Positions 22,992 through 29,991 of a DNA stretch of 64,000 nucleotides are shown piece after piece. Within the stretch, counting starts at the first letter, position 1. Each line of letters begins with the position of its first letter. Location: contig CAMELV010000007.1 in the NCBI GenBank assembly GCA_945925985.1, forward strand, positions 1 through 64,000, read 5' to 3'. The translations under genes were made by a program, and so were the position numbers. The notes beneath the pieces were generated by a model. It saw only the letters and a list, made by a program, of their open reading frames with translations, had not been told where the DNA came from and searched no databases. Source of the DNA: Comamonas sp. lk (GTDB lineage Bacteria > Pseudomonadota > Gammaproteobacteria > Burkholderiales > Burkholderiaceae_C).

Positions 22992-23005
22992 GGAATTCCA
23001 CATAA
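22992..23005 (-). repeat. Right terminal inverted repeat of the island
   Basis: The minus strand reads TTATGTGGAATTCC, 13 of 14 identical to the left end. Host radical SAM coding sequence resumes directly outside (TGC CCT TTT codons for the first cluster cysteine and the next two residues). Confidence 0.82.
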
Positions 23006-23573
23006 TAAAAGGGCAGCCGCGTGAGGCCTCAACGTACAGCACGCGGTGCGCCAGGTCGGCGTCGCTGTACTCTGTATAGGGCAGCTCGATTTGGTCCAGC
23101 GGCGGCTGTTCACCAGAGATGATTTTCATCAGCGGCGCGGGGCCATGCAGCAGGGCATGGCACACCTTTGGAAAGCTGACATCACCCCAGCCGGTAATCA
23201 CATGGTCGGCCAGCGCCACGATGGCCTGCTGCGCGTGTTCATGGCTGACCTCGGGGCCGCCCAGCACCACTTTGAGCGCCGGGCGCGCCGTCTTGAGCAG
23301 GCGCACCAGCTCGCAGGTCTGGCTCACGTTCCAGATGTACACACCAAAGCCGACCACCTGGGCCCGGTCGGGCTGTGGTTCGCCAAGCAGCGCCAGCAAC
23401 TCGTCGGCCAGTTCGGCCGGGCGGCGGGCGATGGTGTACTCGCGCAGCGCCGTCTGTGCCCGCAGCTCACCCATATTGGCCAGCAGGTAGCGCAGCCCCA
23501 GCGAAGCGTGGATGTACTTCGCGTTGAGCGTGCAGAGCACGATGGCGGGCGGAACAATCGGCGTGTTGGCCAT
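23006..23573 (-). pseudogene. B12-binding radical SAM protein, N-terminal host fragment
   Basis: Upstream half of the host gene split by the island: about 189 codons from ATG 23573, ending at the first cysteine of the cluster motif (ASRGCPF, Cys187) and then running into island sequence before a stop near 22932. It contains the cobalamin-binding-type domain (YIHASLGLRYLL, VVLGGPEVSHE, HVITGWGDVSF) and matches the island copy at 11570-13207 along its whole length. It lies 3 bp after the VapC-like gene, so it was the third gene of a host operon. It could still be translated as a stand-alone B12-domain fragment, but no activity is expected. Confidence 0.93.
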
Positions 23574-23576
23574 GGG

Positions 23577-24017
23577 TCAGGGCAATGCTGACAAGTGCAC
23601 CTGCGCGGCTGCGGCCAACTTCTCATCAAAGGTGGCCAAGGGCGCTTTCAGCTCGGCAGCCAGCCAGAGGTAGGCCGCGTCATAGGTCGACAGGCTGTAG
23701 CGCAGTGCCAGCGACAGGGCCGCCGCCGGGTCCACGGGGTGGAGCGCAATAGCCATGGCGACAAACTGCAACAGGCCATCGGTGGCAATGTCGGCGCGAC
23801 CCGCACGGTGCTTCTCGGCCGCCACACTGGCGATCTCGAAGGGCAACAGGGTCGGCGCATGCAGGGCCCGTCCGCGCAGGCCATCAAGCGCCAGCGCATG
23901 CCAGGGTTCATGAAAAATCAAACCGGCCAGGGTGCTGCAATCCACCACCAGAGGCGGCTGAACCAGGTAATGGGCCGGAGGTTCTGCGACGAACAGGGTG
24001 TTGCCAGTCGCGCTCAC
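23577..24017 (-). CDS. PIN-domain toxin (VapC/FitB-like)
   Basis: 146 aa from GTG 24017. PIN-domain acidic residues are in place: VVDCST (first Asp), LLPFEIASV (Glu), STYDAAYLWLA (third acidic residue) and ATFDEKLA (fourth). PIN toxins are Mg-dependent ribonucleases, often cutting tRNA or rRNA. The N-terminal ~22 residues before VVDCS are longer than usual, so a later start is possible. It overlaps the antitoxin stop by 4 bp (GTGA), standard for a type II toxin-antitoxin pair. Confidence 0.85.
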   Translation of the reverse strand: MSATGNTLFVAEPPAHYLVQPPLVVDCSTLAGLIFHEPWHALALDGLRGRALHAPTLLPFEIASVAAEKHRAGRADIATDGLLQFVAMAIALHPVDPAAALSLALRYSLSTYDAAYLWLAAELKAPLATFDEKLAAAAQVHLSALP

Positions 24018-24322
24018 CGGGCGTCCCGGTCACTGCGTGTGATGTCAACACCCAGGGGTACGTTGGTGACCGGCTGCGGGTACTTCTTGGCGATCTCCCG
24101 GGCGACCTCCTCAACCGATCTCCCCTCCCGCACAGCGCCAGCCGGCACCCGCCAAGCCGGACCGGTCGCCGGCCCCACCGGTGTGGCCTGCGGCACGCCG
24201 GCCAAAGACGCCTCAATGATGGCCATCAATTCACCCTGCAAGGAGCGGTGGTTGCGGGCCGCGCGCTGACGCAGGGCTTCAGCCCACGGGTCAGGCACAT
24301 CTTTGATCGAAATCGTTGCCAT
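24014..24322 (-). CDS. FitA/VapB-like antitoxin
   Basis: 102 aa. The N-terminal ribbon-helix-helix (MATISIKDVP, AEALRQRAARNHRSLQGEL) is the Arc/FitA type that binds DNA as a dimer; the C-terminal tail is presumably the toxin-binding part (ARNGRSxxxE is typical of FitA-like antitoxins). It should neutralise the PIN toxin and repress the shared promoter. Upstream are two copies of a GGCGCC-centred repeat that look like its operator. First gene of the host operon that the island interrupts. Confidence 0.85.
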   Translation of the reverse strand: MATISIKDVPDPWAEALRQRAARNHRSLQGELMAIIEASLAGVPQATPVGPATGPAWRVPAGAVREGRSVEEVAREIAKKYPQPVTNVPLGVDITRSDRDAR

Positions 24323-24340
24323 TTAAGCGCCATCACAAAA

Positions 24341-24361
24341 TATGGCGCCATTATGGCGCCA
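24341..24361. promoter_or_regulatory. Probable antitoxin operator
   Basis: Two copies of TATGGCGCCA, 24341-24350 and 24352-24361, each built on a 6-8 bp palindrome and spaced 11 bp centre to centre, the spacing of one helical turn. Further half-sites (AGCGCCAT, TTGGCGTC) flank them. The position 20-40 bp before the antitoxin start fits autorepression by a ribbon-helix-helix dimer of dimers. Confidence 0.6.
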
Positions 24362-24479
24362 AATTGGCGTCAAACATATCAAAATTAGCTGACTTCGCAT
24401 CGGGACAAAAGGTGTCGTGTTTAGGCAGAAGCATTTTAAGAGCTGGGGCGGACCCCAATCAGGCCACTATCATGTCGGC

Positions 24480-25250
24480 ATGACCCAAGACCTTTTCCGC
24501 CAAGACAGCTACCTCAACGAGTGCCAGGCCACCGTTACCGCCATCACGCCGCAAGGCATCGTGCTCAACCGCACCGTGTTTTACCCGCTCGGTGGCGGCC
24601 AGGCCGGCGACGCCGGGGTGCTGTTACTGGCCAGTGGCGAAGAAATCGCCATCATCGACACCCGCAAAGGCAAAGCCGAAGACGGCAGCTTTACCAAGGA
24701 AATCTGCCATTTACCCAAGCCAGACGGGCTTGAGCAGCTATTGAATCAGGAGCAAGACTCAGTCCGCCGACTGGCTGTGGGCGACGTGGTCACCGCCCGC
24801 ATCGACTGGGTGCGACGGCACCGGCTGATGCGCTTTCACACCAGCACCCACCTGCTGTGCCATCTGGTGCCGCAGCTGGTGAACGGCTGCTCGATCACGC
24901 CCGACTATGCGCGGCTGGACTTCAACATGACCGACGCGCTGGACAAAGACTTGCTGACGGCAGGGCTGGCCAAGTTGGTGGCGGCCGCCCTGCCACTGCT
25001 GGTGGGCGAGATCAGCGACGCCGAGCTCGACGCCAACCCGGCTCTGGTCAAAAGCATGTCGGTGCAGCCGCCGCGAGGCAGTGGCAGCATCCGCACCATC
25101 CGCATTGGCGACGCGCACACGCTGATCGACCTGCAGCCCTGCGGCGGCACCCATGTGGCCAACACCGCCGAGATTGGCGCCGTGGTGGTGACCAAGATCG
25201 AGAAGAAATCCGCCACCACGCGGCGCGTGGTGCTCGGCTTCGCAGCATGA
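24480..25250 (+). CDS. Alanyl-tRNA editing protein (AlaX type)
   Basis: 256 aa from ATG 24480; the longer open frame (24417) adds residues outside the family. Zinc ligands of the editing domain are visible: HTSTH (HxxxH) and CGGTH. LGGGQAGDAGVL near the start is the conserved N-terminal loop of the AlaRS second-half domain. AlaX proteins hydrolyse Ser- or Gly-mischarged tRNA-Ala in trans. Its stop overlaps an ATG that begins a remnant of the DUF167 gene (ATGA), so alaX and DUF167 were once coupled. Confidence 0.9.
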   Translation: MTQDLFRQDSYLNECQATVTAITPQGIVLNRTVFYPLGGGQAGDAGVLLLASGEEIAIIDTRKGKAEDGSFTKEICHLPKPDGLEQLLNQEQDSVRRLAVGDVVTARIDWVRRHRLMRFHTSTHLLCHLVPQLVNGCSITPDYARLDFNMTDALDKDLLTAGLAKLVAAALPLLVGEISDAELDANPALVKSMSVQPPRGSGSIRTIRIGDAHTLIDLQPCGGTHVANTAEIGAVVVTKIEKKSATTRRVVLGFAA

Positions 25251-25281
25251 GCACCGGTCCGGTGCGTCGCATCACCGGCTG
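25248..25281 (+). pseudogene. Duplicated 5' end of the DUF167 gene
   Basis: Translation MSTGPVRRITGW here matches MRTGPVRRITGD at the start of the intact DUF167 gene at 25967. The ATG overlaps the alaX stop. After about 12 codons homology is lost and the toxin-antitoxin segment begins. At DNA level about 28 of 34 bases agree, so the two copies are diverged, not a fresh duplication. Confidence 0.7.
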
Positions 25282-25323
25282 GATTCAACGACAATGTGGG
25301 TTTACACAATTACTCAAATCACC

Positions 25324-25599
25324 ATGACAGATGCAGCACCAGAACCCACACAGCGCCTGAATGTTGACCTGCCCAAGTCGCAGTATTTCGCATTGAAGTC
25401 GTATGCCTTGCACCACGAGACAACGGTGTCGCAACTGGTGCGTGATTCGTTGCGCGGCATTGTGGAGTACGACACCTGGTTCAAAGCCAAGGTGCAAGCG
25501 GCTCAGAATGATCCACGCCCTGCCATGGATGCCCAAGAATGGGACCGCATTCGTGCCCAAAAGCTGGCACAACGTCAGGCGCTGGCTGACAAATCATGA
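25324..25599 (+). CDS. Ribbon-helix-helix-type antitoxin (ParD-like)
   Basis: 91 aa from ATG 25324 (an upstream in-frame ATG at 25294 is less likely). RLNVDLPKSQYFALKSYALHHETTVSQLV looks like a beta strand plus two helices of the CopG/ParD fold; the C-terminal half is a charged helix that would wrap the toxin. It overlaps the toxin start by 4 bp. The pair sits between a remnant and an intact start of the DUF167 gene, hence was inserted as a unit. Confidence 0.75.
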   Translation: MTDAAPEPTQRLNVDLPKSQYFALKSYALHHETTVSQLVRDSLRGIVEYDTWFKAKVQAAQNDPRPAMDAQEWDRIRAQKLAQRQALADKS

Positions 25600-25868
25600 A
25601 GGTGCTGCGCAAGCCGCAGTACCTGGAGAGCCTGCAAGCCATTGAGGATCATGTCGCCCATGACAACCCCAGCGCAGCCATCGATTTATGGCTCGCCATT
25701 GACGACCAGGTCAGCCAGCTTTCCGACCCAAATTTCCCGCGTCGACGTGGCCGCGTCACGGGCACGCTAGAGCTGGTGGCGCACCCAAACTACGTCGTGA
25801 TACTGGAGCAAACGCTCGATGCCGTCACGGTGCTTGATGTGCTGCATGCAGCCAAGAAATACCCTTGA
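25596..25868 (+). CDS. RelE/ParE-family toxin
   Basis: 90 aa with the compact RelE/ParE fold pattern: an N-terminal strand, two helices (YLESLQAIEDHVAHDNPSAA), then RRRGRVTGTLELVAHPNYVVILE and VTVLDVLHAAKKYP, the typical C-terminal strand with basic end. ParE members inhibit gyrase; RelE members cut mRNA on the ribosome. The subgroup cannot be settled here. Coupled to the antitoxin through an ATGA overlap. Confidence 0.85.
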   Translation: MKVLRKPQYLESLQAIEDHVAHDNPSAAIDLWLAIDDQVSQLSDPNFPRRRGRVTGTLELVAHPNYVVILEQTLDAVTVLDVLHAAKKYP

Positions 25869-25966
25869 GGCATGACCCAATGGGTAAAACGAAGTGGCCT
25901 CAAGCTGATCCTGCGCAGGAGCGCCAAGACAATCGTCGCGGCCAACCGCCATTGACGACGTGCGGC

Positions 25967-26308
25967 ATGAGAACAGGGCCGGTGCGGCGTATCACTGGCG
26001 ACACGTTTTACGCCTGGGACGGCGACGTGCTGGTTGTCAATATTTTGGGCAAGCCGGCAGCCGCCCGTGACGCCATCGGCAAAGTGCACGGCACCCAACT
26101 CAAGGTCAGCGTGACGGCCGCACCCGAAGCCGGCCGGGCTACTGACCACATGCTGCGCTTTCTGGCGCCGCTGTTTGGCGTGCGGGTGGCCGACATCGAG
26201 GTGGTGTTCGGCCGGGAGAACGTGAACAAACAACTGCGCATCCGCTCGCCCAAGCGGCTGCCGGCGGCGCTGGCCGAAGCCATCGCCCCCGCAGCGGTGG
26301 AACTTTGA
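25967..26308 (+). CDS. DUF167/YggU family protein
   Basis: 113 aa from ATG 25967, picked because MRTGPVRRITGD matches the duplicated start next to alaX; the open frame extends to 25865 but into toxin-antitoxin DNA. The family core is present: VNILGKPAAARDAIGKVHG, LKVSVTAAPEAGRA, and VFGRENVNKQLRI, a small alpha/beta domain of unknown function widespread in bacteria and eukaryotes. It stands directly before the DsbD-like gene with a 25-bp gap. Confidence 0.85.
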   Translation: MRTGPVRRITGDTFYAWDGDVLVVNILGKPAAARDAIGKVHGTQLKVSVTAAPEAGRATDHMLRFLAPLFGVRVADIEVVFGRENVNKQLRIRSPKRLPAALAEAIAPAAVEL

Positions 26309-26333
26309 CCAGGCCTGACGGCTCCTACACACC

Positions 26334-28559
26334 ATGATGTCTTTTCGCCCGCTCACGCGCCTGCTTCCGCACTTAATTGCTATATTTACGATAGCAATAA
26401 CCCTAATTGGTACAAGGGCTGGTGCCCAAAACCATGCCAGTTCAGTCGTGACCACACCACAGGTGCGCGCCGAGCTGCTGGCCTACGCGCCGGAGGGGTT
26501 GGGGCCAGGCAAGACGGTCTGGCTTGGGCTGCAACTCACCCACCAGCCCCAGTGGCACACCTACTGGAAGAATTCAGGTGACTCCGGCCTGCCCACCACG
26601 CTGCAGTGGACGCTGCCCGCAGGTCTGGCGGCAGGCGACATCGCCTGGCCACTGCCGCACAAGATCCCGATTGGCAACCTGGCCAACTACGGCTATGAGG
26701 GCACGGTGCTGCTGCCGGTGCCGCTGACCGTGGGTGCTGACTTCAAACCGCCAGCGCTGGCGAGCGAGCTTGATATCCGGCTGCAGGCCAATTGGCTGGT
26801 GTGCCGGCGCGAATGCATCCCCGAGGAAGGCAGTTTTGCGCTCAAGCTGCCGCTGCGTGGTTCGACCGCCCTGCATGCCACGGCCTTCACAGCAGCCATG
26901 GCCGCCGCACCACGCCCCTTGATGGGATCGACCAGCGGCGTCCTGCCCGAGCCTGGCGCGCGCCTGGAAGGGCAGAGCCTGGTTTTGACCGTCGCCAGTC
27001 TGCCGGTGGCACTGCGTGGTCAGCCGCTGGAGTTGTTCATTGAAACACCGGAAATCATCGAAACTGCGGCCACGCCCGCTCAAAGCTGGGCGGGTGCAGT
27101 CTGGACCGCGCGTGTACCGCTGTCAGCGCAGCGAAGCAATAGCCCTGATCGGCTGCCCTGGCTGCTCGTCGGCACGCAAGACGGCCGCCGCGTGGGCTAT
27201 CAGCTCACGACCCCGGTGACCGGGCCCTGGCCTGCAGCCACACCCAACGCTGCTGCCGCTGCGGCAGCAAGCGCCAGCCTGTCGCCTGCGCTGGCCGCCG
27301 CGCTGCAAGCCAATGCTACCCGGGTGGCGACGACCCCGCAAACATCGCTCGGCCTGTGGGGGGCGTTGGTCGGCGCCCTGCTGGGCGGCCTGCTGCTGAA
27401 CCTGATGCCCTGCGTGTTCCCAGTGCTGGCGCTCAAGGTGGTCGGCTTTGCCGGCCAGGCGCAAGACCGGCGCAGCCACCGCGTCAGCGGCCTGGCCTAC
27501 AGCGCGGGCGTGTTGCTGTCGTTTGTGGCGCTGGGCGCGCTGATGCTGGCGCTGCGCAGCGCCGGCGAGCAGCTGGGCTGGGGCTTTCAGCTGCAGTCGC
27601 CCGCGGTGGTGGCGGCACTGGCACTGCTGTTCACCCTGCTGGGCTTGAACCTGGCTGGCCTGTTCGAGTTTGGCCAGTTCCTGCCCAACCGGGCCAGCAC
27701 GCTCCAGGCGCGCCACCCGGCGGTCAATTCGGCGCTGTCGGGCGTGCTGGCGGTGGCCGTGGCCTCGCCCTGCACCGCCCCTTTCATGGGCGCCTCGCTA
27801 GGCCTGGCGCTGGGCCTGCCGGCCTGGCAGGCGCTGGCGGTATTTGCCGCCATGGGCCTAGGCATGGCGCTGCCGTTTTTGGCTGCCAGCCTGTCGCCGG
27901 CACTGGCGCGCGCCCTGCCCCGGCCCGGCCCCTGGATGGCCACCCTGCGCCAGGCGCTGGCGTTTCCGATGCTGGCCACTGTGGTCTGGCTGCTGTGGGT
28001 GCTGGGTCAGCAAAGCGGCATCGATGGCGCTGCGGCCCTGCTGGCGCTGCTGCTGGGCCTGGGCTTGGTGCTCTGGTCGCTCGGGCGACCGGCTGCCAGC
28101 CGGCGCTGGCTTGCTTCAATTTCTATAGCAATGTTGCTAGCATTGACTTGGGTTCTGGGCCCTTTTGTTATAAAACCCCTGCCGGCCACGACCAGCATCG
28201 GTGGTGCATACGCCGACTCGGACCCCTGGCAGCCCTGGTCGCCGCAGGCCGCCGAGGCTGCGCTGGCGGCCGGCAAAACAGTGTTTGTCGATTTCACCGC
28301 CGCCTGGTGCGTCACCTGCCAGTACAACAAGCAAACTACGCTGTCCGATGCCACGCTACTGGCGGACTTCAAGACCCGCCAAGTGACGTTGCTGCGCGCC
28401 GACTGGACCCGACGCGACCCGGCCATCACCACGGCGCTGACAGCCCTGGGTCGCAGCGGCGTGCCGGTCTATGTGTTGTACCTGCCAGGCAAACCGGCGC
28501 GCGTGCTGTCGGAGCTGCCAAGCGTGGCAGAAGTGCAGGCCGCGCTAGCCGGGTCATAA
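26334..28559 (+). CDS. Thiol:disulfide interchange protein, DsbD/ScsB type
   Basis: 741 aa. Signal peptide at the N-terminus (through GTRAGAQ), a periplasmic N-terminal domain with a CRREC cysteine pair, a CcdA-like membrane domain of about eight helices starting at LLLNLMPCVFPVLALK with its partner cysteine in VASPCTAPF, and a C-terminal thioredoxin-like domain with CVTC (TAAWCVTCQYNK). Such proteins carry electrons from cytoplasmic thioredoxin across the membrane to periplasmic thiol enzymes and cytochrome maturation. The periplasmic domain is longer than in E. coli DsbD, as in ScsB-type proteins. Two segments of the coding sequence derive from a dispersed chromosomal repeat. Confidence 0.9.
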   Translation: MMSFRPLTRLLPHLIAIFTIAITLIGTRAGAQNHASSVVTTPQVRAELLAYAPEGLGPGKTVWLGLQLTHQPQWHTYWKNSGDSGLPTTLQWTLPAGLAAGDIAWPLPHKIPIGNLANYGYEGTVLLPVPLTVGADFKPPALASELDIRLQANWLVCRRECIPEEGSFALKLPLRGSTALHATAFTAAMAAAPRPLMGSTSGVLPEPGARLEGQSLVLTVASLPVALRGQPLELFIETPEIIETAATPAQSWAGAVWTARVPLSAQRSNSPDRLPWLLVGTQDGRRVGYQLTTPVTGPWPAATPNAAAAAAASASLSPALAAALQANATRVATTPQTSLGLWGALVGALLGGLLLNLMPCVFPVLALKVVGFAGQAQDRRSHRVSGLAYSAGVLLSFVALGALMLALRSAGEQLGWGFQLQSPAVVAALALLFTLLGLNLAGLFEFGQFLPNRASTLQARHPAVNSALSGVLAVAVASPCTAPFMGASLGLALGLPAWQALAVFAAMGLGMALPFLAASLSPALARALPRPGPWMATLRQALAFPMLATVVWLLWVLGQQSGIDGAAALLALLLGLGLVLWSLGRPAASRRWLASISIAMLLALTWVLGPFVIKPLPATTSIGGAYADSDPWQPWSPQAAEAALAAGKTVFVDFTAAWCVTCQYNKQTTLSDATLLADFKTRQVTLLRADWTRRDPAITTALTALGRSGVPVYVLYLPGKPARVLSELPSVAEVQAALAGS
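26375..26431 (+). repeat. Dispersed 57-bp repeat, in dsbD-like signal peptide
   Basis: Begins AATTGCTATATTTACGATAG and ends GGGCTGGTGCCCAAAA. It closely matches 40209-40265 (inverse orientation) and 59417-59474. Inner parts are palindromic: GCTAT/ATAGC and GGGC/GCCC. Here it encodes IAIFTIAITLIGTRAGAQ, the hydrophobic core and cleavage region of the signal peptide. Confidence 0.8.
28118..28170 (+). repeat. Dispersed repeat, diverged copy in dsbD-like gene
   Basis: AATTTCTATAGCAATG followed by GCTAGCATTGACTTGG and GGGCCC resembles the 57-bp repeat family with more changes. It encodes a transmembrane helix (SISIAMLLALTWVLGPF). Confidence 0.5.
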
Positions 28560-28574
28560 CGCCGGCCAATCCAG

Positions 28575-28604
28575 CCGTCATCCTCGACCTTCCCCGTCAT
28601 CCTC
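28575..28604 (+). repeat. Dispersed 30-bp repeat, copy 2
   Basis: Exact match to the complement of 175-204. It lies in the 88-bp gap between two convergent genes. Confidence 0.8.
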
Positions 28605-28647
28605 CGACGACCTCAAACGGCCACGTCGGCGGCGGCGGTGGACTGGG

Positions 28648-29922
28648 TCATGGCAGCACCTCATCCAAGTGCTGGATCAGCCGGCCGATCTCAGCGGCCG
28701 TGTTGTAGTGCGCCATTGACACGCGCACCACACCGCCCTGCGCCTGCAGACCCAACGCATCTACCAAGCGCTTGGCGTAAAAGTCGCCAAAGCGGATGCC
28801 GATGTTGAAACGGTCCAGGTGGCGAACCACGGTCTCGGACATCATGCCGGCCACGGTGAAGCTGACCGTGGGCACCCGGCCGCCGCTGGCCGCGCTGTCC
28901 AGGCCGATGATGCGCACGCCGGCCTTGCCGCGCAGGTAGCTCAGAAGTTGCTCGGCCAGTTGGTCCTCATGCCGCTCGAAGGCGTCAAACGCAGCCTGCA
29001 TCTGTTGCCGCGCCGAACCGCTGCAGCCCAGGCTGGCGCCCACCGCCTGCAGGTAATCGCTGATGCCGATGCACCCATAGGACAGCTCGTAATTCACATT
29101 ACCCGGCTGCAGCTTGTAGGGCAGCACCTCAGGCCCGATGAAATAGTGGTTCAGGCTGGGCAGGGCCAGCAACAGTTCGCGTCGGCCCCACAGCACGGCG
29201 TAGTGCGGGCCGAACACCTTGTAAAAACTGAAGACATACAAGTCAGCACCGCTGGCCTGCACGTCCACCAGCCGGTGCGGCGCATAGGCCACCGCGTCGA
29301 CGCACAGGCGCCCACCCACGGCGTGCACACGTTCGGCCACCTCGGCCACCGGGTTGACAGTGCCCAGGATGTTGGACGCATGGGTCATGGCTACCCAGAC
29401 CACGCGCGGCGACAGCAGCCGCTCCAGGTCGGGCAACTCCAGCGCCAGCGTGGCGGGGTTGACGTTCCAGAACTTGAGCACCGCGCCGGCCGACTGCAGC
29501 CGGGCCCAGCCGCCGATGTTGGACTCGTGGTCGCTGTTGGTGACGATGATCTCGTCGCCAGGCCGAATGCCGAGCAACAGGGCGCTGGTCAACTGGAACA
29601 TCAGCGCCGTGGTGGCGCCGCCCATCACCACCTCGTCGTCATGGGCGGCGTTGATCAGTGTGGCCACCGAGCGGCGCGCGGCCAGCACGCGGGCGCCGGC
29701 ATCCTGCGACTGGCTGTAGCTGGCACCGAGCTGCACGCTGCTGGTGAGCAGGTAGTCGCGCACCCGGTCGGCGACCCGGCGCAGCACCAGCGAGCCGCCG
29801 GCGTTGTCGAGGTAAACGCATTCGCCCTGAAGGGCAGGAAACTCGGCGCGGATGTGATCAAGGTTCAAGGCGACCGAGGTCAGGCTTGGGCTGGGGTTTG
29901 GAGGCAGGGTTGAGGGCGTCAT
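28648..29922 (-). CDS. Class V aminotransferase (cysteine desulfurase-like)
   Basis: 424 aa from ATG 29922 (ATG 29934 is an alternative). PLP fold type I features: YLDNAGGS near the N-terminus, VTNSDHESN, CVDAVAYAPHR with the PLP-binding Asp, and the Schiff-base Lys in SFYKVFGPHYAVLWG. Close to SufS/CsdA-like and kynureninase-like enzymes of the 'cysteine desulfurase-like protein' subgroup. The mobile-loop Cys of SufS is not obvious, so the substrate is open. Convergent with the dsbD-like gene. Confidence 0.82.
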   Translation of the reverse strand: MTPSTLPPNPSPSLTSVALNLDHIRAEFPALQGECVYLDNAGGSLVLRRVADRVRDYLLTSSVQLGASYSQSQDAGARVLAARRSVATLINAAHDDEVVMGGATTALMFQLTSALLLGIRPGDEIIVTNSDHESNIGGWARLQSAGAVLKFWNVNPATLALELPDLERLLSPRVVWVAMTHASNILGTVNPVAEVAERVHAVGGRLCVDAVAYAPHRLVDVQASGADLYVFSFYKVFGPHYAVLWGRRELLLALPSLNHYFIGPEVLPYKLQPGNVNYELSYGCIGISDYLQAVGASLGCSGSARQQMQAAFDAFERHEDQLAEQLLSYLRGKAGVRIIGLDSAASGGRVPTVSFTVAGMMSETVVRHLDRFNIGIRFGDFYAKRLVDALGLQAQGGVVRVSMAHYNTAAEIGRLIQHLDEVLP

Positions 29923-29991
29923 ACCCTCCACCATACCAAACCGGGTCGGACCGGGTCCAGTGGTAACGAAATTCGCAACGGCATGGGCAAC

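Larger units (their letters stand above)
3218..23005. mobile_element. 19.8-kb genomic island inserted in a radical SAM gene
   Basis: The element is bounded by 14-bp inverted repeats (TTATGTAGAATTCC at the left, complement of TTATGTGGAATTCC at the right) and separates two halves of one host gene. The right half carries a six-gene recombinase/helicase operon reading leftward from the right end. The rest is cargo of mixed composition, including AT-rich genes, decayed IS and resolvase remnants, two integron cassettes and a full-length copy of the interrupted gene. No relaxase, type IV secretion or phage structural genes are seen, so it is not a recognisable ICE or prophage. No classical target duplication is visible; the junction instead has six unexplained bases relative to the family reading frame. 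Confidence 0.92.

Noticed and set aside
3218-23005. Prophage or conjugative element
   Set aside because: No capsid, tail, terminase, relaxase, coupling protein or type IV secretion genes are present.
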